Positions 8,591 through 16,856 of a stretch of DNA of 64,000 bases are shown piece by piece (the stretch's first letter is position 1; every line of letters starts with the position of its first letter). The notes under the pieces are model-generated. The model had not been told where the DNA came from. It made no database searches and saw only the letters and a program-made list of their open reading frames with translations. Made by a program: the position numbers and the translations under genes. This DNA comes from Calothrix sp. FI2-JRJ7 (lineage in GTDB: Bacteria > Cyanobacteriota > Cyanobacteriia > Cyanobacteriales > Nostocaceae): contig JAHHGX010000017.1 of the NCBI GenBank assembly GCA_019359675.1, positions 1 through 64,000 of the forward strand. The letters run 5' to 3'.

Positions 8591-9076
8591 GGTAGTGAGG
8601 GGAGAAGAGTAACACCTTAACAATGATATCGTTTAGAGAAGGGGAAAGGGGGTTGATTTGTGAAACAGGCTCAATTTGTCATTAGTCACGCAGCGTAAAC
8701 GTAAACGTAGTTTTCCCGCAGGGTAGTTTTCCCGAAGGGAAGAATCTTAAATATTTCGATATTTGTAAGAAAGTTGAATTCACTACCCTCATTTATTAGC
8801 AATGACAAATGGGAATGCTCCCTACTAATAGCACTGCCACAGTCTACTTATATATTAGTAAATAAATATAAAAATGTATAAAAATACATTTATCATACAA
8901 ATTTATTTTATAAAATACCGCTGATTTTGCGATAAATACACAATCAGCAATAATCGTGGTAACAATATTTACTTTATTTTCTTTAAAACAATACCGGATT
9001 GTATAGCATTTCTAAATCATTAGTACAATGGCAACATCCCGATTTAGAAGAATCATGTCATGCTGAACATAGTGAA
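8591..9076. other. AT-rich intergenic region with dispersed-repeat debris, left of CRISPR
   Basis: About 8693-8755 holds a CGTAAACG...TTTTCCCGCAGGGTAG...AATCTTAAA element. An inverted relative lies on the far side of the CRISPR at about 15232-15285. ATTTGTCATT at about 8670 and AATGACAAAT at about 8803 form an outer inverted repeat. The last 35 bases (TGTCATGCTGAACATAGTGAAGCATCT, 9056-9082) are a degraded form of the dispersed element also seen at 39744-39828, and run into the first CRISPR repeat. The stretch 8880-9000 is very AT-rich and could be a former CRISPR leader. No gene was seen. Confidence 0.6.
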
Positions 9077-9313
9077 GCATCTATCCCTTTAAGGGATTAT
9101 TTGAAATTTCAAGAGCAGCAAAGAAACCTATTGCTGCAAAAGCTAAGTTTCAATCCCTTTAAGGGATTATTTGAAATTTCAAGGTGGTTTCCAAACTCAG
9201 GAGATTTTCATGCAATCAGTTAACGTTTCAATCCCTTTAAGGGATTATTTGAAATTTCAAGTTTTAATGAGTTAGATTGTCCTATTGCAATAGAAGGGTT
9301 TCAATCCCTTTAA
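9077..9313 (+). CRISPR. CRISPR array, left part (three repeats plus the first 16 bp of a fourth)
   Basis: A 37-bp repeat begins GTTTCAATCCCTTTAAGGG and ends TTATTTGAAATTTCAAG. Copies are at 9077-9113 (5' end degenerate), 9147-9183, 9225-9261 and 9298-9313 (interrupted). The spacers are 9114-9146 (33 bp), 9184-9224 (41 bp) and 9262-9297 (36 bp). The repeat has the general form of cyanobacterial GTTTCAATCCC...GGGATT...AATTTCAA repeats. No cas gene is present in the window. The fourth repeat is cut after CTTTAA by the composite transposon and resumes at 15039. The first repeat has lost its 5' sequence to a dispersed repeat. Confidence 0.93.
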
Positions 9314-11583
9314 CCCACATTCCGCACCCCTAGGCGCCTCTAATTGTCACAAAAGTGTTTTTACTGAGTATTTTCTCTATAGAAAGAGTAAAATAATACT
9401 TTTGTTACCTGTATAGACGTATTTTTTACCTAACTGACATGATATTTATATTCTCAATAATTATCAACAAATATTCATGTTTAGTTAATAGAGAAAAGCT
9501 TATGATTATTGATGCAGTATCTGTGTTCGACTGATGCAACATCAATTAGAAATGACTAGAATCTGTGACTATCAATTTTAATTAATAGCCTCGATGACAA
9601 ATATTTTTTTTGTATCAGTTTAACAGTTATAATAAAAACGACAATTTTCGGGCAGAAAACTCAAAATATACTTTCTTTCTGGCGTTAAATTTGATATCAA
9701 TATTTCGCTATCGAATTTAACTAAGTGTATAGATTGAAAACATTGGAATATCCATCGCATAGTCGGATTATTGACAGATTTACCAAGCTGATTTTTTATA
9801 GTCGATTTAGTTGCTGATAAAGCTTTCCTCATTTGTCTTTGAGCTAAAGTGTATATTAATAAACATAATCCCATTATCATAGACATCGCTTCAATTCTTT
9901 CTGGAGATTTGAGAAAAATACTATCTGCAAAAAATAAAGCATCTTTAAGAAATCCAAAACCTCTCTGCCGAGGCGGCACACTTCGTGAACACAACTTTGC
10001 TGTGCCTTATATTCAAAAATCATATCATCATTACTAAGAGATTCTTCATCTAAAATATTTGTTGCAAGGACGAAGCGTCCAGCACTCTTATGAGCTTTTT
10101 TTATTGCATTTATGTTTTCAGACAATGTAGCATTGGCTTGATAAAATATTGTTTTATCTTTTTTACTTTTTACCTGTTTTTCTATGTACTCTACGTTATT
10201 CAGTTGATGATATTTTAACTGTTTATTTAAATTATCTACGGCTTGAACAGCCTCTTGATAGGAATCAAATTTCGAGCTAAGTAGTTTTTTCAGCTTATCT
10301 GATGAACTAATTTTGAGCCGAGATATTCTTTTCTCTAATTGACGTAAATCGGATTTTTTTCTTTCAGTACTTTCTACAACTAGCCATCTCTGTTCAATCC
10401 CACCATAATTACTTTTAACTACAGAATAATAATATCCTGTTAAAGAACTGCTAATAAAATCAGTTGATAATAATGTTGAAACTAATTCTTTTGCCAGTCC
10501 AACAGTCATTGGTACTCTAGATAACCATCTCACTTCAGATAATAAATTGATATTTTTGGCGTTATATAAAGCTCCGTCTGCAACCATTAAATTATCTTCA
10601 TTACCTGTTTGTTCTATTTTCTGTTTTTTCATATGTTCTTTATATTCTAAAAATATCTGAGCAAAGCTTGAAGAATCTGATTGATTTCCAGATGCGGGTT
10701 TTATGAATATTGGTATATCTCCATCTGCTGATGATATTAGTTCTATAATAAATTGCTTTAAATCGGGTCTATGGTCGCGAGAGTAACCATAGGTAATCTC
10801 TATTGCTTGTGGTGCCTCGATTTCAATTCCTGATGAATGATTAAAAATTACGTTTGGTAAACTAGTGTTATATTCACCATGTAAATGAATTGAAGTCGAA
10901 TCTAAGTGTGACGACTTTAAACTAATATTAAACTCTTTCATCACACTTATACTAATAGCTAAAAACACCTCTGTTAAACCTTTAATAAATAACTTATCCA
11001 TCACTCTACCTAACTTATCATCATTGAGATATTCGGCTTTTACTCCTTCTCCTATTAGATATTCACAGGGTTTATCCTTAAAAAACTCAGGAAACATATA
11101 TAGGGGGCTACTTACAAAACCCATTCCATTTAATATCATCGCTTTAACTACATGTCCCGGACTTACTTTTTCGTCGGGCGCCTGCCCAACTATTTCATTA
11201 ATAATTTCTACCAAACCTATTGAGTCTATAATGCCTGCGATGATACCCAAATGGTCTATGCTTTGTATTTCAACATCTCTTAGATTAGACATAACGATAT
11301 AATTAAGTAACAGCGTCTGTTAAAATTTTCACATCTTGTGTGCTGAAAATTTACTTTCAATATCGCCCATCTTAACTTTTAAAAACTCAATATATTCGCG
11401 CATACCCGGTGGCGCTATAGCTTGATGCCAACAAAGCTATAATAGAATTTATTCTTATTAAGTTTTGAATATCCCACCAATATTTAATTATTAAGTAATT
11501 ATTCTGTACTGCTTAATAATGGCTATTTAAGTACTAATGACCTTGTGACAGCTGGGTGATAGCTAGGGGGTGCGGAATGTGGG
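9314..11583 (-). mobile_element. IS1634-like insertion sequence, left (longer) copy
   Basis: Terminal inverted repeats CCCACATTCCGCACCCC (9314-9330) and GGGGTGCGGAATGTGGG (11567-11583) bound about 2270 bp. The single long coding region is on the minus strand, with about 300 non-coding bases at each end. The outer end carries the target duplication CTTTAA. The inner end abuts TTACAAG, not a CTTTAA copy, as expected if the two IS copies now move together. Confidence 0.85.
9620..11292 (-). pseudogene. IS1634-family transposase (DUF4277 N-terminus), frame broken by a short insertion
   Basis: The N-terminal part (11292 to about 9985) reads MSNLRDVEIQSIDHLGIIAG...GQAPDEKVSPGHVVKAMILNGMGF, the DUF4277 / IS1634 start. 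It continues through transposase core segments to EYKAQQ. The C-terminal part (about 9985 to 9620, another frame) reads RGFGFLKDALFFADSIFLKSPERIEAM to YYNC. Between them lies a stretch of roughly 23-26 extra bases (GTGTTCACGAAGTGTGCCGC core) that shifts the frame. The same insertion is in the right copy. Unless frameshifting restores it, the transposase is inactive, so the last move was either earlier or driven in trans. Confidence 0.85.
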
Positions 11584-11899
11584 TTACAAGATTCAAGCTG
11601 CCAAAGTTCTGAACAAAGATGTTGAGAAAAAAGCAGAGCTTTTGGCAACTGAAGTTGAACGTCTAAAGGCTTCTATTCAAGAAAAAGATGCTCTTATTGC
11701 TCAAATGCAACAAACATCGGCGCCTGACTTGGATTCAGTTATTTCATCGTTGGGAGAAGTCGGCGAAACCCTAGGCTGGAATGGCTGGCGCCGTTCTGGG
11801 TATCGTGACTGTAACGGTACATTGCACAAAGGTATAAGTGCGATTAGTGCATTTGTTTTAGACTTAACGCGCGAGTTTCAACCAGAAACTGCATTTTAA
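11584..11899 (+). CDS. 5'-truncated gene fused to IS end; coiled-coil plus conserved C-terminal segment
   Basis: The open frame continues leftward into the IS terminal repeat (a GTG at 11570 lies inside it), so the true N-terminus is lost. What remains is a Lys/Glu-rich coiled coil (KVLNKDVEKKAELLATEVERL...KDALIAQMQ), then SLGEVGETLGWNGWRRSGYRDCNGTLHKG and FVLDLTREFQPETAF. I do not recognise the family. Coiled-coil regions of this kind occur in phage-type regulators, but this is not enough for a call. An inverted repeat follows downstream. Confidence 0.45.
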
Positions 11900-12106
11900 A
11901 TTGACGGGCAATTAAATAATAATTTATGTCTAGTTTTGTTATAAAACGATTACTTGATGCTGGGGAAACTAGGCGGCGTTTGGTTATTCATTGAGTGGCG
12001 CCAGTACCCGATATCAATGTTGTGGTTGTGTGTTAAATATGTGATGCATTAAGTAGGCACACCCACAACATTTACGTAATTTCTAGCGGTTTACTTGAAA
12101 CTCAAC
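11900..12106. other. Intergenic segment with long imperfect hairpin (about 12018-12071)
   Basis: The arms TGTTGTGGTTGTGTG and CACACCCACAACA bracket about 26 bases between convergent genes, so the structure could act as a bidirectional stop signal. A 22-codon ORF at 11926-11994 (MSSFVIKRLLDAGETRRRL...) is seen but is too short to call a gene. Confidence 0.45.
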
Positions 12107-12604
12107 TTAATTAAGTTTTAATGTAATGTTAACTACATCAAGTACATTACTGTCTGGCTGTGTAAGATACTCTTTGCCTTTTACTCCTTCATAAATACCA
12201 CTGCCACCTACAATGTCAATTTTTTGGCGTTTAGTGTTTACGAGCTTATCGGCATTAATTTGGCCTTGGAGGAAAATTCTCCCATCGGGGAGATATATAA
12301 TTTCGGTTGTATCAGCAATGAATTGGCCATTTCCAAGTTCTTTAACAAACTTAAAACTAATATCCTTAGTGCCGACTAAATTATTATTTAGGTCAAAGAG
12401 GTTTGTTGTGTAACTGACAGCATCTCCAACCTCTGTTTTTGCAGGGTCTCCAGCTTCAAAAATTTTAAAATTGGAAATTCCGCTCTCCCTGAAAGTGAAA
12501 CTAGATTTAGAAAGAAGTGAGCTAGTAGTTGCAGTAAGGGGTTCAGAGTTTAGATAAGACGGATTGGGATTTACATTTAGTGGTGCAGAATTTAGGTCAG
12601 CCAT
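12107..12604 (-). CDS. Allene-oxide-cyclase-barrel-like / dirigent-like protein
   Basis: 165 residues. After a low-complexity Asn/Ser/Pro-rich N-terminus (about 35 residues, no signal peptide) comes a beta-barrel-like sequence: GDAVSYTTNLFDLNNNLVGTKDISFKFV, DGRIFLQGQI, and the characteristic IDIVGGSGIYEGVKGKEYLTQ. The GGSGxYxxxxG motif is typical of AOC-barrel and dirigent-type proteins. The function of bacterial members is unknown. It is the only apparently intact recognisable cargo gene of the composite transposon. It lies alone on the minus strand, with an AT-rich upstream region (12605-12780) that should hold its promoter. Confidence 0.7.
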   Translation of the reverse strand: MADLNSAPLNVNPNPSYLNSEPLTATTSSLLSKSSFTFRESGISNFKIFEAGDPAKTEVGDAVSYTTNLFDLNNNLVGTKDISFKFVKELGNGQFIADTTEIIYLPDGRIFLQGQINADKLVNTKRQKIDIVGGSGIYEGVKGKEYLTQPDSNVLDVVNITLKLN

Positions 12605-12954
12605 TTTTACCTCAAGTCTTTGTTAACTTTAATTAATCTCCCTAGCGCATATCACAAGCCGCAGTAGGGATTGGTTGCTGATTTGATTGTGGTACAAAAA
12701 TAAGAGGTATTAGATTTTTAAAACCTATTTTTGTAGCGATATACAGTTTAATATAGTAATAGTATTATGTCAACCTTTTTTGACGATTTATTCAATCCCA
12801 CTCTCATCATAATCTCAGAAAGCTAGTGTGGATTGTTGTTATACTGATTATTAAATAAGATTAACCGCTTATAAAAATCAAAGGTGCCATATAAGACCTA
12901 GAGCAATTAAAAACACTTTTTTCATGGTAGATATTTAAAGCGCACGTTAATTAG

Positions 12955-13110
12955 TGCAGGGGTGCCATCCAGAAAAATCCAGACAAAGCGCAAGCTCTAC
13001 GACAAGCGATGTTAACTACTATGAAGAGTAACCCTAATCCTGTTGACTGGGCTGCTTTTACATTAATTGGAACAATAAGTAGTATTTTAGTACTGTATAG
13101 ATACATGTGA
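12955..13110 (+). pseudogene. CHAT-domain protein, C-terminal remnant
   Basis: After an in-frame TAG at 12952 the frame reads GAIQKNPDKAQALRQAMLTTMKSNPNPVDWAAFTLIG, then an unusual tail ending VLYRYM and TGA at 13108. NPDKAQALRQAML...P.P..WAAF.LIG is the usual C-terminus of cyanobacterial CHAT-domain (caspase-like) TPR proteins. Only about 50 residues survive, without the catalytic His/Cys. It is a passenger of the composite transposon and probably marks the donor locus. The rest of 12605-12954 shows no gene. Confidence 0.65.
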
Positions 13111-13115
13111 GAAAA

Positions 13116-13136
13116 CCTCGAATGGTTTATTCGAGG
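13116..13136. terminator. Hairpin CCTCGAAT / ATTCGAGG
   Basis: A perfect 8-bp stem with a 5-base loop lies just after the CHAT remnant and is followed by TGCCTTTATAT. It probably terminated that gene, and may also serve the minus-strand gene ending at 13170. Confidence 0.55.
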
Positions 13137-13169
13137 TGCCTTTATATAAAGAAGTTAGCTTTTGTTTGA

Positions 13170-13469
13170 TCACCATCTGACGAAGGGTGAGAATTCACTT
13201 CCTTTATCTGTTAGATACCAACAATCACCAACGGTAATAAGAAAGCCTGTACTAACTAAATCTTCAGTGAATTCAAGAATCACCTCGGAGTCATAACAAC
13301 CAATTCCTTCCATGATATTTTCAAGGTTTGGCGGATAATCGCCATCTTTATATTTATCTTTTTCGGTTACACCAACAGTTTGAAGAATTTCTATCCAAAG
13401 TGTTGATACCAAATATTTTTTGCCATCAGTAGCATTACAGTAATGCTGTGTTTCAAATGGAAAAATCAC
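13170..13469 (-). CDS. Small hypothetical protein, second gene of a truncated pair
   Basis: 99 residues: MIFPFETQHYCNATDGKKYLVSTLWIEILQ...YDSEVILEFTEDLVSTGFLITVGDCWYLTDKGSEFSPFVRW. The C-terminal half (LVSTGFLI...WYLTDKG) has the look of a winged-helix wing and tail, as in small phage regulators, but this is only an impression. The ATG overlaps the stop of the upstream gene by 4 bp (ATGA), so the two are translationally coupled. It is probably complete. Confidence 0.55.
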   Translation of the reverse strand: MIFPFETQHYCNATDGKKYLVSTLWIEILQTVGVTEKDKYKDGDYPPNLENIMEGIGCYDSEVILEFTEDLVSTGFLITVGDCWYLTDKGSEFSPFVRW

Positions 13470-13800
13470 GGTGCCTCAACCTCCATAACTTCGAGTACTG
13501 TTTCAAACCATCTCAGGTGTTGGACTGTTTTATCACGTCCCTTAGCTGTACCCAATGTTAATTGTGAATATGGCTTACCTTTTTCAGTAGCCAGATAATC
13601 AGGATTACCTTCTGGGTTACGAACTTGGAAACCTTGTTCAGTTAACAGTTGATTAACTCTTTGTGCTGACCAAGATTCACTAGTACGTTCAGTTAATTTT
13701 TCACCCAACTTTTTCGGTGCCAATAATTTATCTTCCACTGGAACAAGCAGCATGGATTTAGCTTCTTCCACTTCTTGCTGCAAGTGAGGATATCTTTTAC
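13466..13800 (-). CDS. 5'-truncated gene, possible phage antirepressor-like C-terminal domain
   Basis: The frame is open into the IS terminal repeat, but native sequence begins at KRYPHLQQEVEEAKSMLLVPVEDKLLAPKKLGEKL. It continues SAQRVNQLLTEQGFQVRNPEGNPDYLATEKGKPYSQL...DKTVQHLRWFETVLEVM. The pattern APxxLGExL...SxxxVNxLLxExGxQ...yxxTEKGKxYS resembles the KilAC-type C-terminal domain of phage antirepressors, so a phage or plasmid origin is likely but not proven. The N-terminal domain was removed when the IS inserted. It is coupled to the downstream small gene. Confidence 0.5.
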
Positions 13801-15038
13801 CCCACATTCCGCACCCCCTAGCTATCACCTAACTGTCACAAGGTCATTAGTACTTAAATAGTTATAAAAAAATAGTATTTAATAACTATTAAATAATTAT
13901 ATATTGGTACAATATCTAAAGCTTAATGATAATAAATTCTATTATAGCTTTGTTGGTATCAAGCTATAGCGCCATTGGGTATGCGCGAATATATTGAGCT
14001 TTTAAAAGTTGGGATGGACGGTATTGAAAGTAAGTTTTTAGGCACATAAAATGAGAAAATTTTAACAGACGCTGTTACTTTATTCTATCGTTATGTCTAA
14101 CCTCAGAAATATTGAAATACAAAGCATAGACCCTACACGGTATAATCGCTGGGATTATAGACTCAATTGGTTTGGTAGAGATTATTAATGAAATAGTTGG
14201 GCAGGCGCCCGACGAAAAAGTAAGTCCGGGATATGTAGTTAAAGCGATGATATTAAATGGAATGGGTTTTGTAAGTAGCCCGCTATATATGTTTCCTGAT
14301 TTTTTTAAGGATAAACCCGTAATGATGACATGATTTCTGAATATAAGGCACAGCAAAGCTGTGTTCACGAAGTGTGCCGCCTCGGCAGAGAGGTTTTGGA
14401 TTTCTCAAAGATGCTTTATTTTTTGCAGATAGTATTTTCCTCAAATCTCCAGAAAGAATTGAAGCGATGGCTATGATAATGGGATTATGTTTATTAGTAT
14501 ATACTTTAGCCCAAAGACAAATGAGAAAAGCTTTATCAGCAACTAAATCTACTATAAAAAACCAACTTGGTAAATCTATAAATAATCCGACCATGCGATG
14601 GATATTCCAATGTTTTCAATCTATACATTTGGTTAAATCCGATAGTGAAATATTAATATCGAATTTGACTCCAGAAAGAAAGTACATTTTGAGTTTTTTG
14701 CCAGAAAATTGTCGTTGTTATTATAATTGTTAAACTGAATAAAAAAATGATTTTTCATCGAGACTATCAATTAAAATTGGTAGTCACGGATTCTAATGAT
14801 TTCTAATTGATACTTTATAAATATAATGCATTTTTTACATCAATAATTATAGACTTTTATCTATTAACTAAACATGAATATTTATTGAGAATTATTGAGA
14901 ATATAAATATCATGTTGGGTAGGTAAAAAATACGTCTATACAGACAATTAAAGTATTATTTTACTCTTCTTAAAGAGAAAATACTCAGTAAAAACACTTT
15001 TGTGACAATTTGAGACGCCTAGGGGTGCGGAATGTGGG
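13801..15038 (+). mobile_element. IS1634-like insertion sequence, right copy with about 1.03 kb internal deletion
   Basis: The inner terminal repeat CCCACATTCCGCACCCCC is at 13801 and the outer end GGGGTGCGGAATGTGGG at 15022-15038. It is inverted relative to the left copy and about 1.24 kb long against 2.27 kb. The deletion joins GGATAAACCC (about 14320) to GTAATGATGACATG (about 14321-14334), removing the middle of the transposase. Both subterminal regions are kept, so it could still be moved in trans. Confidence 0.85.
14093..14733 (+). pseudogene. Remnant IS1634-like transposase (N- and C-terminal pieces)
   Basis: It starts MSNLRNIEIQSIDP and quickly loses frame relative to the left copy. 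It then retains GQAPDEK-type sequence in another frame up to the deletion point, and resumes with the C-terminal RGFGFLKDALFFADSIFLKSPERIEAMAM to YYNC (about 14380-14733). It carries the same GTGTTCACGAAGTGTGCCGC insertion as the left copy (14360-14380), so that insertion predates the duplication. Confidence 0.85.
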
Positions 15039-15125
15039 CTTTAAGGGATTATTTGAAATTTCAAGCTGCTATCTTACCATCTTTATCTGCCAGTAGTACA
15101 CGTTTCAATCCCTTTAAGGGATTAT
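15039..15125 (+). CRISPR. CRISPR array, right part (rest of the split repeat, one spacer, truncated final repeat)
   Basis: The remaining 27 bp of the split repeat, including the duplicated CTTTAA, are at 15039-15065. The spacer is 15066-15101 (36 bp). The final repeat, 15102-15125, breaks off after GGGATTAT. Together with 9077-9313 this gives five repeats and four spacers. Both outer repeats are damaged, so the original array was probably longer. Confidence 0.9.
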
Positions 15126-15865
15126 CCTGCTTAAAAAACACCCTATGGTTCGCGGTATTGCTGGAGAATTTATAATTTTATCTATAATTATACTACGAAC
15201 GGGTTACAGCTTTACTTTTATATTAAGTGTGAAATCTTAAAGATGCTACCCTGCGGGAAAACTGCGTTTACGTTCCTCAGCATGACAGTTGGTGCCTATG
15301 TTCCTCAGCATGACAGCTAATGCTTATGTGTGAGCATGACATAGCAGTAGTGCATAATATAATAAGTGCATAGTATAATTTTATTCTCAAATATTTATGT
15401 TTTTTTTTACCGATGTCAAGCAACTAGCAGCTTAACCGCTTAATTATTTATTATACTGAAACTTTTCATAATTAAACACATTTAATTTTTGGCGTTCTTT
15501 TAATGTTCAAGATATATCTCGCGAATGAGTAGTTTATCTTTCCTCAGTATTAATATTGTATGAGTTGGTACGATTACAACTAGAGATGGCGGTTATTACC
15601 ACCCTTTGTGTTGAAGGAGTTAGTTAAATTATAAAGGTAATTACCTTAAGCGCTTATACCGAGTTCATAAGTTAATAAGGCTGCATCTTCGATATGTTTT
15701 GTTTCGGTTAAATCATATAAGGTTTGGAGTCTGATTTTTGAGTCGAGACGCTTCACACTTCATGCTTTATAGTTTTGTTTTTTGAGTAAATTTAATATTT
15801 GTGTAATTATTCATACCGTAGAGACGTGATTTATCACGTCTCTACAAGAATCTGGTTTTTGAACA
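15126..15865. other. Long intergenic region with dispersed repeats and gene debris
   Basis: About 15232-15285 is an inverted relative of the 8693-8755 element. TTCCTCAGCATGACAG occurs twice at about 15275-15317, related to the GTTCAGCATGACA element. On the minus strand, about 15771 to 15647 encodes KRLDSKIRLQTLYDLTETKHIEDAALLTYELGISA followed by a stop. This looks like the C-terminal tail of an unrecognised gene, with an in-frame TGA just upstream. No intact gene or RNA was seen. Confidence 0.5.
15818..15845. repeat. GTAGAGACG palindrome, variant copy
   Basis: The half-site GTAGAGACGTGAT and its complement are separated by TT, immediately upstream of the GDSL gene. It belongs to the same family as 6750-6777. 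It may form a hairpin in the 5' leader of the esterase mRNA. Confidence 0.85.
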
Positions 15866-16756
15866 GTGAAAAAATACTTTATTACAGCAATAATTGCTTT
15901 ACTTAGTTTAATTATGGTTTTAGTTACATCCTCATTACACGATAACACCAGTGCGCGTACTATCAATCAAATATATGTTTTTGGCGATAGTCTCTCAGAT
16001 ACCGGGAATATGTATCGTGCGACGAATAGAAATTATCCACCCATTCCACCGTATTTTCAAGGACGTTATTCTAATGGTCAGGTGTGGGTAGAGTATCTTG
16101 CCTCAAAGTTAGCGCTCAATAGTAAACAAAGTACAAATTTTGCTTTTGGTGGTGCCATGACGGGTAAGGTTGGTAATAATGGTATCCCTGGTTTGTTGGG
16201 ACAAGTTGAGAATTTTACTAAAAATCAGCTAGATACAAACGATAGCGGACTGTATGTAATTTGGGCAGGTGCTAATGACTATATATATGGTGTTGCTGAT
16301 TCTACGGCGCCTGTTATAAATATTACTCAAGCAGTCGAGTCTTTACTGAATGCTGGCGCCAAAAAAGTCTTGGTTGCGGATTTACCTGATTTGGGTGATT
16401 TACCAGCAACTAAAAGCAGTGCAAGTTCTCAAAGTCTAAGCGCTGTAACAAAAGCACATAATCAGGATTTAGCTAAATCATTATCGCAACTGCGGCAAAA
16501 ATTTGACTCTAATTCACAAATCATCGAGTTAGATATAAGTTCACTCTATAGGGATGCAATTTCTAACCCATCTAAATATGGTTTTACAAACGTGACAAGT
16601 GCTTGCTTAAATCAAGGACCAACTTGTAGTAATCCCAACCACTTTTTATTCTGGGATGGTATTCATCCTACAACTGCTGCACATCAAATTATTGCTGAAA
16701 AAGCGTTGACTGTTCTTAATGCTCAGACTTCACAATTACAATTAGGCGCCGTTTAA
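15866..16756 (+). CDS. Secreted SGNH/GDSL-type esterase or lipase
   Basis: 296 residues with a GTG start. The N-terminus KKYFITAIIALLSLIMVLVTS is a signal peptide or anchor. Block I FGDSLSDTGN has nucleophile Ser42, block III is WAGANDYIYG, and block V WDGIHPTTAAH supplies Asp264 and His267. The length and spacing fit the thermolabile-hemolysin/phospholipase branch of GDSL hydrolases, acting on periplasmic or extracellular esters. A GTAGAGACG palindrome ends 20 bp upstream. Substrate cannot be deduced. Confidence 0.87.
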   Translation: MKKYFITAIIALLSLIMVLVTSSLHDNTSARTINQIYVFGDSLSDTGNMYRATNRNYPPIPPYFQGRYSNGQVWVEYLASKLALNSKQSTNFAFGGAMTGKVGNNGIPGLLGQVENFTKNQLDTNDSGLYVIWAGANDYIYGVADSTAPVINITQAVESLLNAGAKKVLVADLPDLGDLPATKSSASSQSLSAVTKAHNQDLAKSLSQLRQKFDSNSQIIELDISSLYRDAISNPSKYGFTNVTSACLNQGPTCSNPNHFLFWDGIHPTTAAHQIIAEKALTVLNAQTSQLQLGAV

Positions 16757-16815
16757 CTCTTTCTTTGTGTCCTTTGTGGTTATATATTTAAAACCATAAA
16801 GGATATAAAGTGTAA
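16757..16815. repeat. Degenerate inverted repeat (TTTGTGTCCTTTGTGGTT / AACCATAAAGGATATAAAG)
   Basis: It lies directly after the GDSL stop. It is related in type to the element at 49727-49797 (CTCTGTGTCCTCTG...). It may serve as the terminator hairpin of the esterase gene. Confidence 0.45.
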
Positions 16816-16856
16816 GAGTGCTATAACAAAGGTATAGCATTAAGGTGAAAGTAACT

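Larger units (their letters stand above)
9314..15038. mobile_element. Composite transposon: two inverted IS1634-like copies with about 2.2 kb passenger
   Basis: The outer ends are near-identical inverted repeats beginning CCCACATTCCGCACCCC. The whole unit is flanked by a perfect 6-bp direct repeat CTTTAA (9308-9313 and 15039-15044), which is part of a CRISPR repeat. This shows that the 5.7-kb unit inserted as one piece. The left copy is 9314-11583, the right copy 13801-15038 (internally deleted, opposite orientation) and the passenger 11584-13800. The passenger holds 5'-truncated genes at both junctions, an AOC-barrel gene, a small unknown gene and a CHAT-domain remnant. Confidence 0.88.

Noticed and set aside
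8999-9223. Open reading frame spanning CRISPR repeats and spacers
   Set aside because: It is open only because the repeat lacks stops in that frame. The sequence is repeat-spacer DNA with no coding signature.
9314-15038. cas genes or an anti-CRISPR in the transposon inside the array
   Set aside because: None of the passenger frames shows Cas motifs, and no anti-CRISPR family was recognisable by eye. Position alone is not evidence.
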